Part shown: piece after piece, positions 12,063 to 13,184 of the stretch | Numbering within the stretch: position 1 is the stretch's first letter | How the letters are laid out: every line of letters begins with the position of its first letter | Assembly (NCBI GenBank): GCA_002418625.1 | Contig: DIEM01000018.1 | Location: 40,334 to 53,517, forward strand | Length of the DNA stretch: 13,184 nt | DNA from: Firmicutes bacterium UBA5774 | GTDB lineage: Bacteria; Bacillota; Clostridia; Peptostreptococcales; Anaerovoracaceae | Reading direction: 5' to 3' | Translations under genes and position numbers: made by a program | The notes under the pieces: model-generated | Databases searched by the model: none | Seen by the model: only the letters and a program-made list of their open reading frames with translations | What the model was told of the DNA's origin: nothing

Positions 12063-13184
12063 TTAATCCTCGACGCTATCATTGAGGACCAGTATGATTG
12101 CTCTTGCGACCGCCACAGCATAATGCTCCCTGAATTCATCAGTCATGAGGATTTTCAAATCTTCAGCATTTGACATGAAAGCGCCTTCGATAATAATAGC
12201 GGGCATGACCGTTTTATTCAGTACTGCCAGTGTCGGCCGCTCCTTGATAGTCCTGTCCGGTATGCCAAGCTCAGCCAGCATTTCGCGCTGGGCTGCGACA
12301 GCCATATCCTCGCTTGAAATATCAAAATCGTTTTCGCTTTCCTTTGAATAATAGAGAACTTCAACACCGCGGGCCAGAAGGTTTTCCGACGAATTATTAT
12401 GTATACTGACATATAAATCGGCTCCCAGCGCATTTGCTGCCGCCGGCCGCTCCTGAAGCGTTATTGTCGTATCCTCCCGCCGCAGCATATAGGTGCTGAC
12501 GCCCGCATCCTCAAGCATAGCGTTCAGCTGTAATGCCACATCGAGGTTCACATCCTTTTCAAACAGCACCATCTCGCCGTTCTTGTAGCCTATCGCTCCT
12601 GTATCCGCGCCACCATGGCCGGGATCGATAAAGACCAGTATGTTTCTGGCGTCCCGATCCAGTTCCGGCAGGACGCCTTCATAATCTACATACCCCGGAT
12701 CATCGCCGTCTTCATCTGCATCGCTTTCTTCCTCCTGTTTGTCAAAAGCAATGAAAAGCGTTCTGCTGTCTGCTGACCGGCTTACTTTTCCCCGCGTTTT
12801 TTCCGTTAAATCAACAACGACCCGGACCGCTTCCGCATCGAACTGCGAATAACGGACCGATTTGATCGTCTCATTGTTGATGGGTATCGGGCTTGCCAGG
12901 CCCATCAAAGAAGCGTTCTGAACATCCAGAACAAATCTGTCAGGGCTGTTCAGCGTGAAATCGTCATAATCGTCGATCGCCTTGTCTGAACTGACCTCGA
13001 CAATATAAGCGCCGTCTGAGTCCTTTATACTGATGCTTGTAATATTAGCATATTTTCCGGTCGATATTGGAGAAGATATCTTAACTGTTCTTGTATCATT
13101 ATCCCAATCAACTGCGCTTCCTGCTGCTTCAGCAATGAACCTGACCGGCACCATCGTCCTTTCGTTGATAATAGTCGCCGGCAC
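12063..13184 (-). CDS. N-acetylmuramoyl-L-alanine amidase (5' end outside window)
   Basis: A cell-wall hydrolase that cuts the amide bond between N-acetylmuramic acid and L-alanine. The visible 373 residues begin inside the gene: the first codon is a GTG in the middle of a copper-amine-oxidase-like domain (TMVPVRFIAEAAGSAVDWD, 10-28). An AMIN domain (about 46-148) follows, which in relatives targets the cell wall. Then comes a very acidic linker (QEEESDADEDGDD, 150-162) and the Amidase_3 catalytic domain (about 181-370). Zinc ligands are H190 (DPGHGG), E209 (FEKDVNL) and H262 (SIHNN), with the catalytic glutamate E333 (IIEGAFMSN). The missing start should carry an export signal. It is the upstream neighbour of the MoxR-VWA pair on the same strand. 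The catalytic set is complete, so the enzyme should be active. Confidence 0.93.
   Translation of the reverse strand: MPATIINERTMVPVRFIAEAAGSAVDWDNDTRTVKISSPISTGKYANITSISIKDSDGAYIVEVSSDKAIDDYDDFTLNSPDRFVLDVQNASLMGLASPIPINNETIKSVRYSQFDAEAVRVVVDLTEKTRGKVSRSADSRTLFIAFDKQEEESDADEDGDDPGYVDYEGVLPELDRDARNILVFIDPGHGGADTGAIGYKNGEMVLFEKDVNLDVALQLNAMLEDAGVSTYMLRREDTTITLQERPAAANALGADLYVSIHNNSSENLLARGVEVLYYSKESENDFDISSEDMAVAAQREMLAELGIPDRTIKERPTLAVLNKTVMPAIIIEGAFMSNAEDLKILMTDEFREHYAVAVARAIILVLNDSVED

Noticed and set aside
1..13184. CRISPR array, tRNA, rRNA, insertion sequence or attachment site
   Set aside because: No regularly spaced repeats, cloverleaf, rRNA-like sequence or transposase or integrase motifs were recognised on either strand.

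Overview
This window looks like a chromosomal segment of an anaerobic, low-to-mid GC Bacillota, probably class Clostridia. The evidence is the infC-rpmI-rplT operon with a long attenuator-type leader, lexA with a Gram-positive SOS box, nrdR, strong GGAGG ribosome sites, and a cell-wall amidase of the clostridial type (copper-amine-oxidase-like fold, AMIN, Amidase_3). A finer placement cannot be supported. No mobile element, CRISPR array, tRNA or rRNA was seen.

Layout. (1) Positions 1-2853, minus strand: nrdR, pgeF, cmk and a LacI-family regulator (cut by the window start) form a tight chain. There are ATGA stop/start overlaps at nrdR/pgeF and cmk/lacI. A probable promoter carries NrdR-box-like sequence, so the operon may be repressed by its own first product. 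(2) 2905-4269, minus strand: the infC-rpmI-rplT operon has a strong promoter, a ~160-nt leader ending in an attenuator hairpin (L20-leader type), an ATT start codon for infC and an intrinsic terminator. (3) 4368-9088, plus strand: an accessory catabolic cassette. A PAS-AAA+ sigma-54 activator is followed by a 322-bp regulatory region with three copies of a 20-bp dyad and a near-consensus sigma-54 promoter. Next come an acylating-type aldehyde dehydrogenase and a class III aminotransferase most like taurine:2-oxoglutarate aminotransferases, ending in a 17-bp-stem terminator. (4) 9139-9972, plus strand: lexA with its SOS box over the -35 element, and a terminator that can serve both strands. (5) 9983-13184, minus strand: an N-acetylmuramoyl-L-alanine amidase (5' end outside the window), a MoxR-type AAA+ ATPase and a CoxE-like von Willebrand A protein.

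How it fits together. The most distinctive unit is region 3. The activator's ligand sensor (PAS) would control sigma-54 transcription from the promoter at 6082-6098 through the dyads. The two enzymes would convert an omega-amino compound to an aldehyde and then to an acyl-CoA, for example taurine to sulfoacetaldehyde to sulfoacetyl-CoA. The substrate is inferred from resemblance recalled from memory, and no transporter or downstream sulfonate gene lies in the window. The other regions are mostly core cell machinery, but with several readable autoregulatory devices.
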